Assembly: GCA_026874595.1 (NCBI GenBank)
Contig: CM049313.1
Coordinates: forward strand, 59,915,159-59,979,158
Source of the DNA: Sipunculus nudus
Taxonomy: Eukaryota > Annelida > Sipuncula > Golfingiida > Sipunculidae
Length of the DNA: 64,000 nucleotides
Direction of reading: 5' to 3'
Program-made: the position numbers and the translations under genes
Notes under the pieces: generated by a model
Database searches by the model: none
Told to the model about the DNA's origin: nothing
Seen by the model: only the letters and a program-made list of their open reading frames with translations
Shown: piece after piece, positions 33,101 through 39,535 of the stretch
Position numbering within the stretch: the first letter of the stretch is position 1
Layout of the letters: each line of letters opens with the position of its first letter

Positions 33101-35225
33101 GGTGGTGCCACCTGCAACCATTTATGCACAGCATCCACCTGTTCATCTGCCTTAGGTTAAAATCACTCATATCTCAGCAGTGGTTTGACTTATCCACCTG
33201 AAATTTTGCAAGTATTTTACATCCTTGACAGCTTTCTCGATTTTATGACAGGTGTCGCCACCTACATTCACATTTACTCTGCAGACATCCATGCTAATAT
33301 GCAACACACCACGCTCTATTCCCCTTGCCACTTAATCCATGCCTCACTTCACCCGTCCCACTCTGATTTCTGCGGATACACATAGTGGTTTGTCGACTAC
33401 CCATATTCTGGTTTTAAAATGTCCTAGTCCGAAACTTGCAGGCCAGAAACATCCATTTTGCTGAAATCATAATGACTAAGGTAGATATGCAGGACTTAGG
33501 AGGATAAATATTAAATTTAAAAAATAAACCTCCATACTCCTAATCTTTGCACAGGTTCGCATTAGGCCTTGTTATAAAAGCTCCATGGGTTTACCTTTAG
33601 TTTATAAAGGCCAGATAGGTGATTGGGCCTCTTTAGGAGGATTCAAGTGCTTGTGCATGTATATCCATAAACAAGAATCATCATGGTGTAACACAGGACT
33701 AACAAACTCGGTGGTCAGTTCTCCAACGAGGAAATTCATGTTTTTGAATGTATATCGACATATATTAATTAATTGTTATGATATACAAGTGAACTTAAGA
33801 TTTGCTTTTCAGGAATAACCTAGAGTTTACTCCATGGGACAGATGGGAGGTCCACGGTAACAAAGACTTCACCCTGCAGAATTTTATACAGTTTTTCCAG
33901 GTTGGTACATATCACAGTGATCAAAACTCTTGTTGATGAATTTATTCTACAATCAGATGATCACCTCATGGACCTCCAGACATTCACAATTGGTGTTGTT
34001 GTGATAAAGAACTTTGAAACCAGATTTTATTCATTCCTTTTTCAGTTTACAAAAAATAACAGTATTCATTACAAGTTAGTCATTTGATAAAATAGTTGAG
34101 AAAAAGATTCATGAATGTAACAGAAAATGATTAATGAATATACAGTGAAACCTCATTATGACAAAGCCGAAGGGACTCTCAGAAAACTTCGACATTGGAG
34201 GTTCGACACAAGTGGGTTTTAATTGGTAATAATTTAAGTAGAGTTGTCAGTAATATCAAGTCTGTATCTTCGACATAGCGGGGTATTCGTCTTAAGCGAG
34301 TTTGATACAAGGTTTATCTCTAGTTAACTTTGATGCATTGAAAAATATATCATTTTTGTTAGTAATGTCATGTAATGTTTTAGGGTTTTAAATTACACTT
34401 TGTTTTAATATTTACATTTGATTTAATATCAGGAAAAATATGACCTAGAGGTGGCGCTAGTAGTACAGGGAGTGAAGATGATCTATATGCCTATCATGCC
34501 TGGTCACAAGAAGAGGATACCACAATCGTAAGTCATCAATATGCTTTGTTATGCTACAGTGTATCTGTTAAAAAGACTCCTCATAAAGAAATGTGGGTTG
34601 TTATTTATTTGAACTTTAATGAGCTTAAATCATAATATCATCTATTGCCTGTTAATCAATGTTTCTGAGGATTTAGGAAATCATTTCAGCGTGGTAGACA
34701 CTAAAATACAGTAAGGTTAAAAGGAAGGCATCACAATAGATAATGGTTCACAGTAAAATAGACTGTTTATTAAATAAAACTGAAGAAAATATTCTGTGGC
34801 ACTAAGGGTGTAATATACCAGTATCCAAGTTTTAAAAATCAGATTGATTATATTGTGAAACATTGATGTGTCTAACACACTTTAGTTTAATACATCCTCT
34901 GTGACTTTCATCCTCAATGTTAAGTCATAATGTATAAGCCCCTGTGACATGTAGGTAATTATTGCCAGGTAAAATCTGTTGGTGTCACCACCTGTGGGTA
35001 ATATAGATTGGCTGTTGTTTTATCTTGTGTTCAGTTACCTCTGCTTTATTTTAAATTTTACAATATGTGCGTATTCAGACCCTCAAGTAAATACACCTCT
35101 TTTTCAGAATGGTGAAGTTGTTAAAGAGAGCCCCAGGACAGAAGTACTCTGACCTTGTGGTGTCGTACAAGGGAACAGAGGAGGAGGATATGGGACCTCC
35201 TGTTAGATACTTTTTTGACCAATAA
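153..35225 (+). CDS. UBA6: UBA6-like E1 ubiquitin-activating enzyme, C-terminal ~600 residues (21 exons, 5' partial)
   Basis: E1 enzyme that adenylates ubiquitin (and FAT10 in vertebrates), holds it as a thioester and passes it to an E2 such as USE1/UBE2Z in the cytosol. Exons: 153-231, 5683-5760, 6616-6693, 8439-8487, 9780-9808, 11624-11718, 12103-12208, 13932-14021, 14249-14329, 15005-15133, 18473-18524, 18977-19040, 20152-20221, 20741-20812, 21368-21476, 23996-24075, 26719-26832, 29837-29964, 33813-33900, 34433-34527, 35108-35225. All have GT/AG borders and phases that join into one frame, apart from the 9808/11624 junction discussed separately. Order of domains: active adenylation domain, catalytic-cysteine domain (PYCTLKSFP), rest of adenylation domain ([15 protein letters not shown]), C-terminal ubiquitin-fold domain ending PPVRYFFDQ. 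Wording such as FRPHHI and [11 protein letters not shown] matches UBA6 rather than UBA1 (FRPWD, NFHMDFIVAAS). The N-terminal ~450 residues of the family are outside the window. Exon calls are by eye. Confidence 0.95.
346..2280 (+). mobile_element. Helentron/HINE-like element, family A, copy 1 (3' end missing)
   Basis: The 5' end TTTTTAGCGAACCTGTGAG near 346-368 matches the 5' ends of the copies at 30946 (+) and 55112 (-). The body shares long blocks with both, including AAGCTAAAAAAACTTTAAAA and the GGTGGCGCCACC palindrome at 817-828. Four tandem 177-bp units run from about 996 to 1701. The element is cut at about 2280, where the DIRS-like sequence begins, and I find no 3' subterminal repeat after it. 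It lies inside UBA6 intron 1 and has no coding capacity. Confidence 0.75.
996..1705 (+). repeat. Four tandem 177-bp units inside family A copy 1
   Basis: The word GGCTGAGTTATG recurs at 996 (as GGCTAAGTTATG), 1173, 1350, 1527 and 1701, giving periods of 177, 177, 177 and 174 bases; the last unit lost three bases in a CTT run. Each unit carries GAATTTAGTCATATGCCATA and CTTAGATGTTGATAATTCAA. The - strand family A copy at 51425-55112 has one to two versions of the same unit (near 54290-54520), so the array grew in copy 1. Confidence 0.9.
3148..4311 (+). pseudogene. DIRS reverse transcriptase-RNase H open frame, truncated by a nonsense codon
   Basis: A 387-codon open stretch. RT motifs: [13 protein letters not shown] (about codons 123-135), [14 protein letters not shown] (about 154-167), and the catalytic YLDDW (about 190-194, nt 3715-3729). 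RNase H begins with [12 protein letters not shown] near codon 352. The frame stops at 4309-4311, where HINVL is followed by TAA and then [12 protein letters not shown], which is the normal continuation of DIRS RNase H, so a GAA-to-TAA type change is likely. Further on, a reading-frame change and another stop interrupt the [13 protein letters not shown] segment at about 4377-4415. The first methionine is not meaningful; the domain starts upstream in another frame. Confidence 0.85.
4954..5535 (+). pseudogene. DIRS tyrosine recombinase remnant (C-terminal catalytic part)
   Basis: The + frame from 4954 includes [14 protein letters not shown], then [16 protein letters not shown] and [12 protein letters not shown]. 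The H-x-x-R pair (nt 5419-5436) and the terminal tyrosine (codon 5530-5532) are two of the catalytic elements of tyrosine recombinases, and the closing wording is typical of DIRS recombinases. The N-terminal part between 4420 and 4950 is spread over several frames. The tyrosine codon runs directly into a (TA)n microsatellite that continues the open frame with Ile/Tyr codons, so the natural C-terminus is lost. Confidence 0.8.
5528..5560. repeat. (TA)n microsatellite at the DIRS 3' side
   Basis: About 13 TA dinucleotides directly after the recombinase tyrosine codon, then CAGGTGTGTGTTTTTG. A poly-C run follows at about 5603-5616. Confidence 0.95.
5683..6693 (+). CDS. UBA6: UBA6 exons 2-3: nucleotide-binding core of the active adenylation domain
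   Basis: Exon 5683-5760 encodes [13 protein letters not shown], the glycine-rich GxGxxGCE loop that binds ATP in E1 adenylation domains. Exon 6616-6693 encodes [17 protein letters not shown], the conserved segment with the Asp that contacts the adenylate ribose/magnesium and the Asn-Arg-Gln-Arg residues that bind ATP phosphates. Both exons are exactly 78 bases, phase 0 on both sides. All key residues are present, so this part looks functional. The preceding exon, 153-231, carries [14 protein letters not shown], the usual lead-in, and is separated from exon 2 by a 5.45-kb intron swollen by a DIRS element. Confidence 0.95.
5900..6430. repeat. Degenerate dispersed repeat in UBA6 intron 2
   Basis: Contains phrases seen again in this genome's Helentron-like repeats (CTCCATCTGTCCGTC, TTTTCATGAAACT, GGTCAGAGGTCA). 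Related wording recurs near 8700-8770 and 9200-9290 (AGATTTTCATGAAACTCA). No open frame of note and no clear ends. I read it as an old repeat copy. Confidence 0.4.
7047..7380 (+). mobile_element. tRNA-derived SINE, copy 1
   Basis: A pol III A box (TGGCTCAGGGGTAGA, about 7059) and B box-like GAGTTTGAATCTC (about 7102) are spaced as in a tRNA. They are followed by a body with TTAATGGGAAGGCTGTGCCC, GGTGTTATGACCCAGC and a tail CCTGTCATTACA. A second, more diverged copy is at 13232-13550 and a 3' fragment at 9290-9425. Located in UBA6 intron 3. Confidence 0.75.
7440..8070. other. GC-rich, CpG-bearing intronic block of unknown origin
   Basis: Base composition changes sharply from the surrounding AT-rich intron (for example GGCCGAGCATCC, CAGACGGTAACGC, GGTAAAGCGCTG). 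The longest open stretch is 91 codons (7459-7734, +) and resembles nothing I know. It follows the SINE tail directly, so it may be a captured or transposon-derived segment. No terminal repeats seen. Confidence 0.3.
8439..11718 (+). CDS. UBA6: UBA6 exons 4-6, including a short exon and an exon with a duplicated 5' border
   Basis: Exon 8439-8487 encodes [16 protein letters not shown] plus one base; exon 9780-9808 continues [10 protein letters not shown]; exon 11624-11718 encodes [16 protein letters not shown] then NALDNIEAR, the conserved E1 segment next to the adenylate site. Relative to other E1s, four residues (V-C-P-Q) are expected between HK and TEA. They are encoded at 11612-11623, but reading them needs the G of the AG at 11611-11612. 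With the visible donor (GTTAAG at 9809) in phase 0, the in-frame choice is the acceptor CCACAG ending at 11623, which would drop those four residues. The true junction needs RNA data. Confidence 0.8.
9290..9425 (+). mobile_element. 3' fragment of the tRNA-derived SINE
   Basis: GGTGTTATGACCGAGCAATG, ACACACCCAGGACCTGCATG and CCTGTCATGTA match the 3' half of the copies at 7047 and 13232. The tRNA-like head is absent, as in 5'-truncated retroposons. Confidence 0.65.
11366..11665 (+). repeat. 61-bp tandem array repeating the intron/exon border of UBA6 exon 6
   Basis: The block TTTGTCCACAGA-CGGAGGCTTCT-ATAATGATGAATTCTTTGA, which is the polypyrimidine/acceptor and 5' coding part of exon 6, begins at 11430, 11491, 11552 and 11613: an exact 61-bp period. 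A fifth, diverged copy without AG acceptor is at about 11367. Only the last copy continues into the full exon (GAGAGCCAGAAT...). Earlier copies carry substitutions (ACTGAGG, GATAGAGG, TTGATTAATT). Because 61 is not a multiple of 3, including an extra unit in the mRNA would shift the frame. Confidence 0.93.
12235..12945. repeat. Tandem-unit dispersed repeat, possible Helentron-like element
   Basis: Four degenerate units of roughly 100-140 bp share GTGAACCCCATAACTTTTGAAG and AAGTTCTTGGATAAGTT-type wording. The 5' side has TTTTTATCTCCCCT and the 3' side AGGGGAAATGTATCTC followed by a hairpin, TTTTTGCGCTGCAAAAA, at about 12925-12941. The inverted pair is short (TCCCCT/AGGGGA), so assignment to the Helentron-like group is tentative. 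In UBA6 intron 7. Confidence 0.45.
13232..13550 (+). mobile_element. tRNA-derived SINE, copy 2 (diverged)
   Basis: A-box-like TGTGGCCTAGTGGTAGATCA at about 13240, then GCTTGATGGGAAGGCTGTGC, ATGTTATGACACAGCAGTGG, TACACCCAGGATCTGC and the tail CCTGTCATGTA, matching the order in the 7047 copy. In UBA6 intron 7. Confidence 0.7.
13932..14021 (+). CDS. UBA6: UBA6 exon with the catalytic cysteine
   Basis: This 90-base phase-0 exon encodes [17 protein letters not shown] followed by [13 protein letters not shown]. The Cys codon TGC at 13962-13964 sits in the P-x-C-T-L-K-x-F-P motif that forms the thioester with ubiquitin in all canonical E1 enzymes. Flanks are a TTCAG acceptor and a GTAAGT donor. Its presence, in frame, argues that the gene is an active E1 and not a pseudogene. 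Confidence 0.96.
15290..15800. repeat. Nested satellite: 15-bp and 58-bp tandem repeats
   Basis: The 15-mer TTATAGTACGTTATG repeats head to tail. A 58-bp unit beginning GTAGCTTGTGCAGTTCAGAG and ending in one copy of the 15-mer starts at 15354, 15547, 15605, 15663, 15721 and 15779. The first interval, 193 bp, equals 58 + 9 x 15. It lies in UBA6 intron 10. Confidence 0.95.
15880..18183 (+). mobile_element. Helentron/HINE-like element, family E (AGCTCAGCTGACT ends)
   Basis: 5' end TTTTAGCTCAGCTGACT at 15877; inverted counterpart AGTCAGCTGAGC at 18150-18161; then the hairpin TGACCCATGGGTCA and the terminus CTTG at 18180-18183 followed by TTT. The inside is about six tandem units of roughly 300-340 bp (with CTGCAGACTGGTGGCGCCACC and TTTTCTCTATTTTTGAGACC). 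The palindrome GGTGGCGCCACC is exact at 16124 and 16462 and decayed in later units. No protein is encoded. It lies in UBA6 intron 10. Confidence 0.8.
19661..19850. mobile_element. pogo/Tc1-like MITE
   Basis: Starts TACAGTAGGACCTGTTTTAT and ends with a degenerate inverted version (GACAGGTCTCACTGAATGTA). GGTCTTATT/GGACCACTT words are mirrored inside, as in short non-autonomous elements that generate a TA duplication. In UBA6 intron 12. Confidence 0.55.
20838..20915. repeat. AT-rich trinucleotide-like microsatellite
   Basis: Runs of AATAGTAATGATAATAATAG and AATAATCATAATAATC just downstream of the UBA6 exon 20741-20812 donor. It keeps a reading frame open by chance (Asn/Asp-rich). Confidence 0.85.
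21659..23421. mobile_element. Long-terminal-inverted-repeat (foldback) DNA transposon, non-autonomous, ~1.76 kb
   Basis: The left arm (21659 to about 21855) and right arm (about 23232-23421) are inverted copies of about 190 bp: GGGTGTATCTAA, GGAGATCTCCGGCCGGAGATC, TCGCGATATCTTAATTAATA, AAGGCAGCAATT, GACACTTCTAAA, CAAGGTATTTATTCAGTTAT and CACGGAAACCTCA all recur reversed. Flanking words ACATTTGA (left) and TCATTTGA (right) could be a diverged target duplication. No open frame encodes a transposase. The interior holds a GA-rich microsatellite. In UBA6 intron 15. Confidence 0.85.
21968..22205. repeat. GA-rich microsatellite inside the foldback element
   Basis: Three clusters of (GA)n, separated by related sentences with GGGTGATGGTAGGAGATTTA and GAGATGGTAGGACATATAGG, suggesting a short duplicated unit containing the GA tract. 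Confidence 0.85.
24245..25849 (+). mobile_element. Helentron/HINE-like element, family E relative without the GGTGGCGCCACC palindrome
   Basis: 5' end TTTTTAGCTCATCTGAGCTA; 3' side CAGCTGAGGGATGTGACCCATG then GGTCCCTTG before TTT. The hairpin GACCCATGGGTC and the CTTG|TT end match the 15880-18183 element; the 5' head also shares CCGTCGTCCGTCTG. Inside are poly-C runs (25133-25146) and unrelated AT-rich sequence, perhaps from later insertion. No coding capacity. In UBA6 intron 16. Confidence 0.7.
26236..26414. mobile_element. Short MITE with ACAGTGAAACCTC-type ends, copy 1
   Basis: Left end TACAATAAAACCTCCTTGTG followed by TCGAA; right end TTCGACACAACGAGGTTTCA followed by CTGTA, an inverted match of about 25 bases. 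TA at both outer ends fits Tc1/pogo-type insertion. A second copy lies at 34140-34320 in UBA6 intron 19. Confidence 0.75.
27180..27570 (+). repeat. 18-bp minisatellite, left part
   Basis: Repeats of CACCTCTTTATTACATAC with variants (CTCTCTATTACAAACAC). It is interrupted by the Helentron-like element at about 27581 and resumes at 29178-29630, so both parts were one array in UBA6 intron 17. Confidence 0.85.
27581..29177 (+). mobile_element. Helentron/HINE-like element, family D (TATCCCCAGACAA ends)
   Basis: 5' end TATCCCCAGACAA at 27581; inverted TTGTCTGGGGATA at about 29134-29146; then ACTATG, a hairpin GGCACC-TGG-GGTGCC, a 9-base spacer and CTAG at 29174-29177 followed by TT. The inside has about four units with a 326-327 bp period (CGTGCCGTTTAATACCCC-type words near 27921, 28248, 28574, 28900). 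GGTGGCGCCACC is exact at 27888-27899, with near copies (GATAGCGCCACC, GGTGGCGTCACC) in later units. Inserted into an 18-bp minisatellite. Confidence 0.85.
29178..29630 (+). repeat. 18-bp minisatellite, right part
   Basis: Same CACCTCTTTATTACATAC-type units as 27180-27570, more diverged toward the right. A short MITE-like piece (GTCTGTAATTTTGAGGTTCC) follows at about 29700-29770. Confidence 0.8.
30527..30940. repeat. Dispersed repeat F, copy 1 (left part)
   Basis: AAAGGTGCCCATTCACCTAC through AACACGTTGATATAAAC-type wording matches 47079-47460 at clear but diverged similarity over about 380 bases. The copy is interrupted by the family A Helentron-like element at 30946 and its right-hand part resumes at 33572. 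Confidence 0.75.
30946..33571 (+). mobile_element. Helentron/HINE-like element, family A, copy 2 (both ends present)
   Basis: 5' end TAGCGAACCTGTG at 30946; inverted counterpart GCACAGGTTCGC at 33549-33560; then a reduced hairpin region ATTAGGCCTTG ending CTTG at 33568-33571 before TT. The 5' part matches family A copies 1 and 3. The 3' part is an array of units of about 275 bp (see separate entry). GGTGGCGCCACC is exact at 31415, 32067, 32417, 32546, 32694 and 32823. No protein coding. In UBA6 intron 18. Confidence 0.85.
32060..33300 (+). repeat. Tandem array of ~275-bp units in family A copy 2
   Basis: Units contain CACAGCGTCCATCTGTTCAT, CTCAGCAGTGGTTTGACTTA, GATTTTATGACAGGTGGCGC, CATATCTCGGGAACCGTTTG and AGATCTCACATAGCTCTTCA. 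CAGCAGTGGTTTGACTT occurs near 32139, 32341, 32620, 32899 and 33176. Each full unit holds two palindromes, GGTGGCGCCACC, about 128 bp apart, one of which is often mutated to GGTGGTGCCACC or GGTGTCGCCACC. Confidence 0.9.
33572..33650. repeat. Dispersed repeat F, copy 1 (right part after the insertion)
   Basis: TTATAAAAGCTCCATGGG, then ACCTTTAGTTTATAAAGG and CAGATAGGTGATTGGGCC, matches 47668-47735 (TTATAAATGCTCAAAGGG, ACTTTTAGTTTATAGGAC, CAGATAGATGTTTGGGCC). Confidence 0.7.
33813..35225 (+). CDS. UBA6: UBA6 last three exons: C-terminal ubiquitin-fold domain and stop
   Basis: Exons 33813-33900, 34433-34527 and 35108-35225 encode the C-terminal ubiquitin-fold domain that recruits the E2: [18 protein letters not shown], then [14 protein letters not shown] followed by IMPGHKKR, then [16 protein letters not shown] and the terminal PPVRYFFDQ, stop TAA at 35223-35225. 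The length and order are normal for the family. The 3' UTR begins at 35226; the nearest good AATAAA is at about 36364-36369. Confidence 0.95.
34140..34320. mobile_element. Short MITE with ACAGTGAAACCTC-type ends, copy 2
   Basis: Starts TACAGTGAAACCTCATTATG and contains TCGACACAAG, ACTTCGACATTGG, TATCTTCGACATAGCGGG and GTATTCGTCTTAAGCGAG, the inverted counterparts of words in the 26236 copy. In UBA6 intron 19. Confidence 0.7.
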
Positions 35226-36611
35226 GAACAACAGATTCCATTCACTCCTTGCCTCTCCTTACATTACTCTCCTTACAAGTCATAAACAAATACAGAACAC
35301 CCCCTTTTAAGCCTCTAGACCCCATATAATATATCTGTTACCAATTTAGCTGGTTGTTCTATGTCATTAACTGATGATTTCTGAGAAACCATTCATATAT
35401 ATACATAAATGAACCAGTACTTCCTGCACAGAAGATGATCTGAAAATTATATATTAAGAAAAAAGTGTAAGCTATGTCTAATTTTTGTCTGATCAGCAAT
35501 TTTTACTGAAATTCCCCTGCTGTTAGATATATAGTTTCACAGAAAGAATTGGACAGTTTAACACATGTTTTCATTAGTATTTAAGTTTGTCAACAGAACA
35601 CTTGTTAAAAAATTTACATTTCTTCTTCTATGAGTTTGTTGGCAGGGGTTAAAAGAATATAAATGTGACCAAGCACAGCTTAAATAAGGATGAGAACCCT
35701 AGCCTTAGTTTGTGCTACTTCAGCTTGCTGATACAGAAACTAATCATGCTGCTCTGCATATAAATCTTTAATGTTGTCTTTGCAGTATTTTCAATGTACT
35801 TATAAAATAAGATGTGCAATGATGAGAGAGGAGAATTCAAGTGAGAGGATGGTATTATTGCATATCTGGGCTGGCTATTCATAAAAATATGACACTGGTA
35901 TGTGTATAATGTTGATCTTCGCAGTTCTACAGTGTAGCTCTAACCAGCAATTGTGTAGATTACTGGCTCCATATAACATTACAAGTTCCAGTAAGTAATG
36001 CAGTTGTGGCTTGTTAGGCTACAGGGTACCATTTGCAAACAATGTATAAATATAGAACTGAGGATGTTTGCTGGGAAAGCAGGAAAACCAAACTGCTGTC
36101 TCTCTTGTGACCAGCCCAAGTTACTTGATATGACAGGGGAATTTTTGGTATATATCATGGACATCCAAACAACCACAGTATGGATGCAATGCTGTGTGCT
36201 TATAGGGATGCGAGAGTGATGTATGATTAATCCTTCATATGTGTGCTTTATGTATGTACAGGTATGATAATGTTTAAACCATATCATTGGAGCATTTGTA
36301 TACCTTATTGTTACATGTAATGAAGGCTCCACTGGCTGAAAGATCATGCTATTGTGTGTAAAAATAAATGTTATATGTTCAACAGACATGTGTAGCCAAT
36401 AAGATCTTTCAAATGAAGATAACTGGAAGTTATTTGGATTATTTTAAATGGTTTTGTTAGTGTGTCTCAAGTGTGTACTTAATACAGTTAAGCAAAATCT
36501 GAACACGAATAACCTAGTAGTCATTCATCCAGATTTAAAACTGTAAAAAGCACTTAACCATTCATCTTAATTTCTCACATTAAAATTAATTGCTTTGAAC
36601 TTTATCCTGTT

Positions 36612-36890
36612 GTAAAATGGTAGTTAAAAGTACACCCCTGGTCTTTTATGTGAACAAAATAATCATGTCTTGAGATTACATTAAGAAATTATTAAGACAG
36701 TTGATGTACATTTGTAACATGAACATCAGAACAGACTAATGGTAGTTGTAAAATGCTAGATTAAAGTACACCCATCCTCTGAGGCTTTATGTCAACAAAA
36801 TAATCATGTCTTGAGATTACATTAAGATATGATGAAGATTATTGATGTACATTTGTAACATGAACATCAGAACAGACAAATGGTAGTTTT
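36612..36890. repeat. 141-bp direct duplication downstream of UBA6
   Basis: AACAAAATAATCATGTCTTG starts at 36653 and 36794 (141 bp apart). The shared part also has AGTACACCC, GATGTACATTTGTAACATGA and CATCAGAACAGAC. It may lie in the 3' UTR if the distal polyadenylation site is used. Confidence 0.85.
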
Positions 36891-38213
36891 TGATGTTGAA
36901 GTAGATGGTGTAAGACATTGTGTTAGTGCTGTTATTGTAGTCAGCAGTCAGCCAGATAAAGTGCTATTGATGTTGTCTTTGACCAGATGGGCTGGACACT
37001 GTGAAGCTGTGATACTACTTTGAGTGATATATCACATCACTCTTTAAGCAATATTGCTCAACTTGCCTCATATAGATGTAACACATTCATTATATGCCGT
37101 TTTAAGCTGGCAGTAAACTGAAAGTCAAAATGTTCTTTGCTTATATATCCACAAAATATTTGACCCTTTCCTGTTCATATTTATGTTAGATTTCGGACAA
37201 ATTCTGACACTTTCACATTTACATTACAGGCAGTATCTTGCTCTGCTTTTGTTGTATCGTTACCACATTTTCAACAGTTCCTTCAGAAAGGGTTTGCTTT
37301 AGGTTAGTGGGAATCTTAAATCTGAAAATACATATGCAATATGTTTGTCAACATTGCTGTGTTTACAAAGGTTGTTGATAAATACGTTCACACATCATAC
37401 ACGAAAGCCTCATAAGAACATTTCACAACTGAAATTCCCCTTAGATCATTAATATATGCACAGAGGAAGCCATAAATAACAAAATATTCTTTTCAAAAGT
37501 AGGTGAATGTGCACCTTAAAGTGAGTCTGTGAAAAGCGAAAAAGGAAGAATTTATTAATTTTTGGGCTAATTAGTAGATGGTTTGAGATGTATAGTAAAT
37601 CTACAGAACAGAAGACATATTTTTCTTCTTTGACCCCAAATCCCATCCTTCCACAAACTTTCATGAAATTCAGTTAGTAATTGTTCAGAAAAAGATACAG
37701 TTAGACGGGGGAGTTATGTCAAGGTCTGAAAATTAGTTGATCCAAGTGTGATCAATACAGAATTTCTGGAATATGTTAATTTTAATAAGTCTGTCAGAAT
37801 CATGCACAAGTAAATCATGGATGCATTGTTGATTTGTAATTGTTGTTTAGTGAGGTGCCATAGAGCTTTGTTGTAACTGTATTTAAAAGGCCTGTTTGCG
37901 AAATGTTGTCTGTCAAGCACATGAGACATTGTCAAAATGTAGGAGCATTTGTACCATCATTTATTTACATTTAGTGATTGGTTAGCAAGTTGTCTGTTCT
38001 CCATTGCATATTTATTGGGTTACTTCAAAGTCTCATATTTTGAAACAATATCACATATTTGGATATAAACATGGATGTCCTAAGTTTCATATGGAACCTG
38101 CTCAGTTAGTACTTCCTCAAAGCTTGCAGATGACATTTTATCCAGAATAGACAAGGTGTGTGTGAGTGATGATACTCAGCTGCAGTATTTCATCCATAAT
38201 GTTGTTATAGTTT

Positions 38214-39535
38214 TTAGCCCTCAGCCCTTAGGCTGATGGGCTATTGTCGTCACCCAAGCTGTCCGTTCGTTTGTCCGTCCGTCCGTCCGTCCGGCCTCCG
38301 TTAACTTTTACCTTGTGAGCGGGATATCTTGAAAAGGATTCACCGTCAGAATTTTATTTCCTCGGTAAAGATGTATATCGACAAAATCTCGGTCAAGTTC
38401 GAAGATGGGTGACCTTGACCTATTTTTCTACATTTTAGAGCTGATTATAGAAAAACACTTTGATGCTTATTACTCAGGAACCATTTGGTGGATTTTCACA
38501 AAACTTACTATGGTTATTGGGACTGATAGTCTGTACCTGCTATACAAGTTTGGTGGCGCCACCTACAATTTCTGATTTTTAATGAATTTTTATCGGATTT
38601 TTCAACTTTGGGCTTGTGAGCGGGATATCTCGAAAAGGATTCACCGTCAGAATTTTATTTTTTCGGAGAAGATGTATATTGACAAAATCTCGGTCAAGTT
38701 CGAAGATGGGTGACCTTGACCTATTTTTCTACGTTTTAGAGCTGATTATAGAAAAAACACTTAGATGCTTATTACTCAGGAACCATTTGGTGGATTTTCA
38801 CAAAACTTACTATGGTTATTGGGACTGATAGTCTGTACCTGCTATACAAGTTTGGTGGCGCCACCTACAATTTCTGATTTTTAATGAATTTTTATCGGAT
38901 TTTTCAACTTTTGGCTTGTGAGCGGGATATCTCGAAAAGGATTCACCGTAAGAATTTTATTTTTTCGGAGATGTATATTGACAAAATCTTGGTCAAGTTC
39001 GAAGATGGGTGACCTTGACCTATTTTTCTACGTTTTAGAGCTGATTATTTCTCAGGAACCATTGGATGGATTTTCACAATACTTACTATGATCATAGGGA
39101 CTGATAGTCTGTAACTGCTGCACAAGTTTTGGGCGCCACCTACAATTTCTGATTTTTTATTGAATTTTTCTTGGATTTTTCAACTTTGGCCTTGTGAGCG
39201 GGATATCTCTAAAAGGATTCACAATAGGAATTTTATTTCTTTGGTGAAGATGTATATCGACAAAAATCTCGTTCATGTTCGAAGATGGGTGACCTTGACC
39301 TACTTTACAAGGTCACAGAGCTTATAATAGAATAAAACTTAGAAGCTTATTTTTCAGGAAGCATTTGGTGGATTGTTATGAATCATGGTACATACCTCTC
39401 CATTTTAAATTTATAACTGAGATATGTACAGATATCAACCATGTGAGAACAGATATTTAGTACTTGTTACTGTTACCACCTCTAAACACTGTTCTTTTGG
39501 CTGAGGGCTTTTGTCAGCTTTTGCTGATATTCTAG
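38214..39535 (+). mobile_element. Helentron/HINE-like element, family C (AGCCCTCAGCC ends)
   Basis: 5' end TTAGCCCTCAGCC at 38214; inverted GGCTGAGGGCT at 39499-39509; then hairpin TCAGC-TTTT-GCTGA, then TATTCTAG ending at 39535 before TT. Four tandem units start (CTTGTGAGCGGGATATCT) near 38313, 38614, 38916 and 39192, a period of about 301 bp. GGTGGCGCCACC is exact at 38552 and 38854; a third unit has GGGCGCCACC. A (GTCC)n run sits near the 5' end. No coding capacity. Confidence 0.85.

Noticed and set aside
30658-33121. Several 60-100 codon open frames on both strands within the repeat array
   Set aside because: They repeat with the ~275-bp units, have no conserved start context and no known domain; they are by-products of the array.
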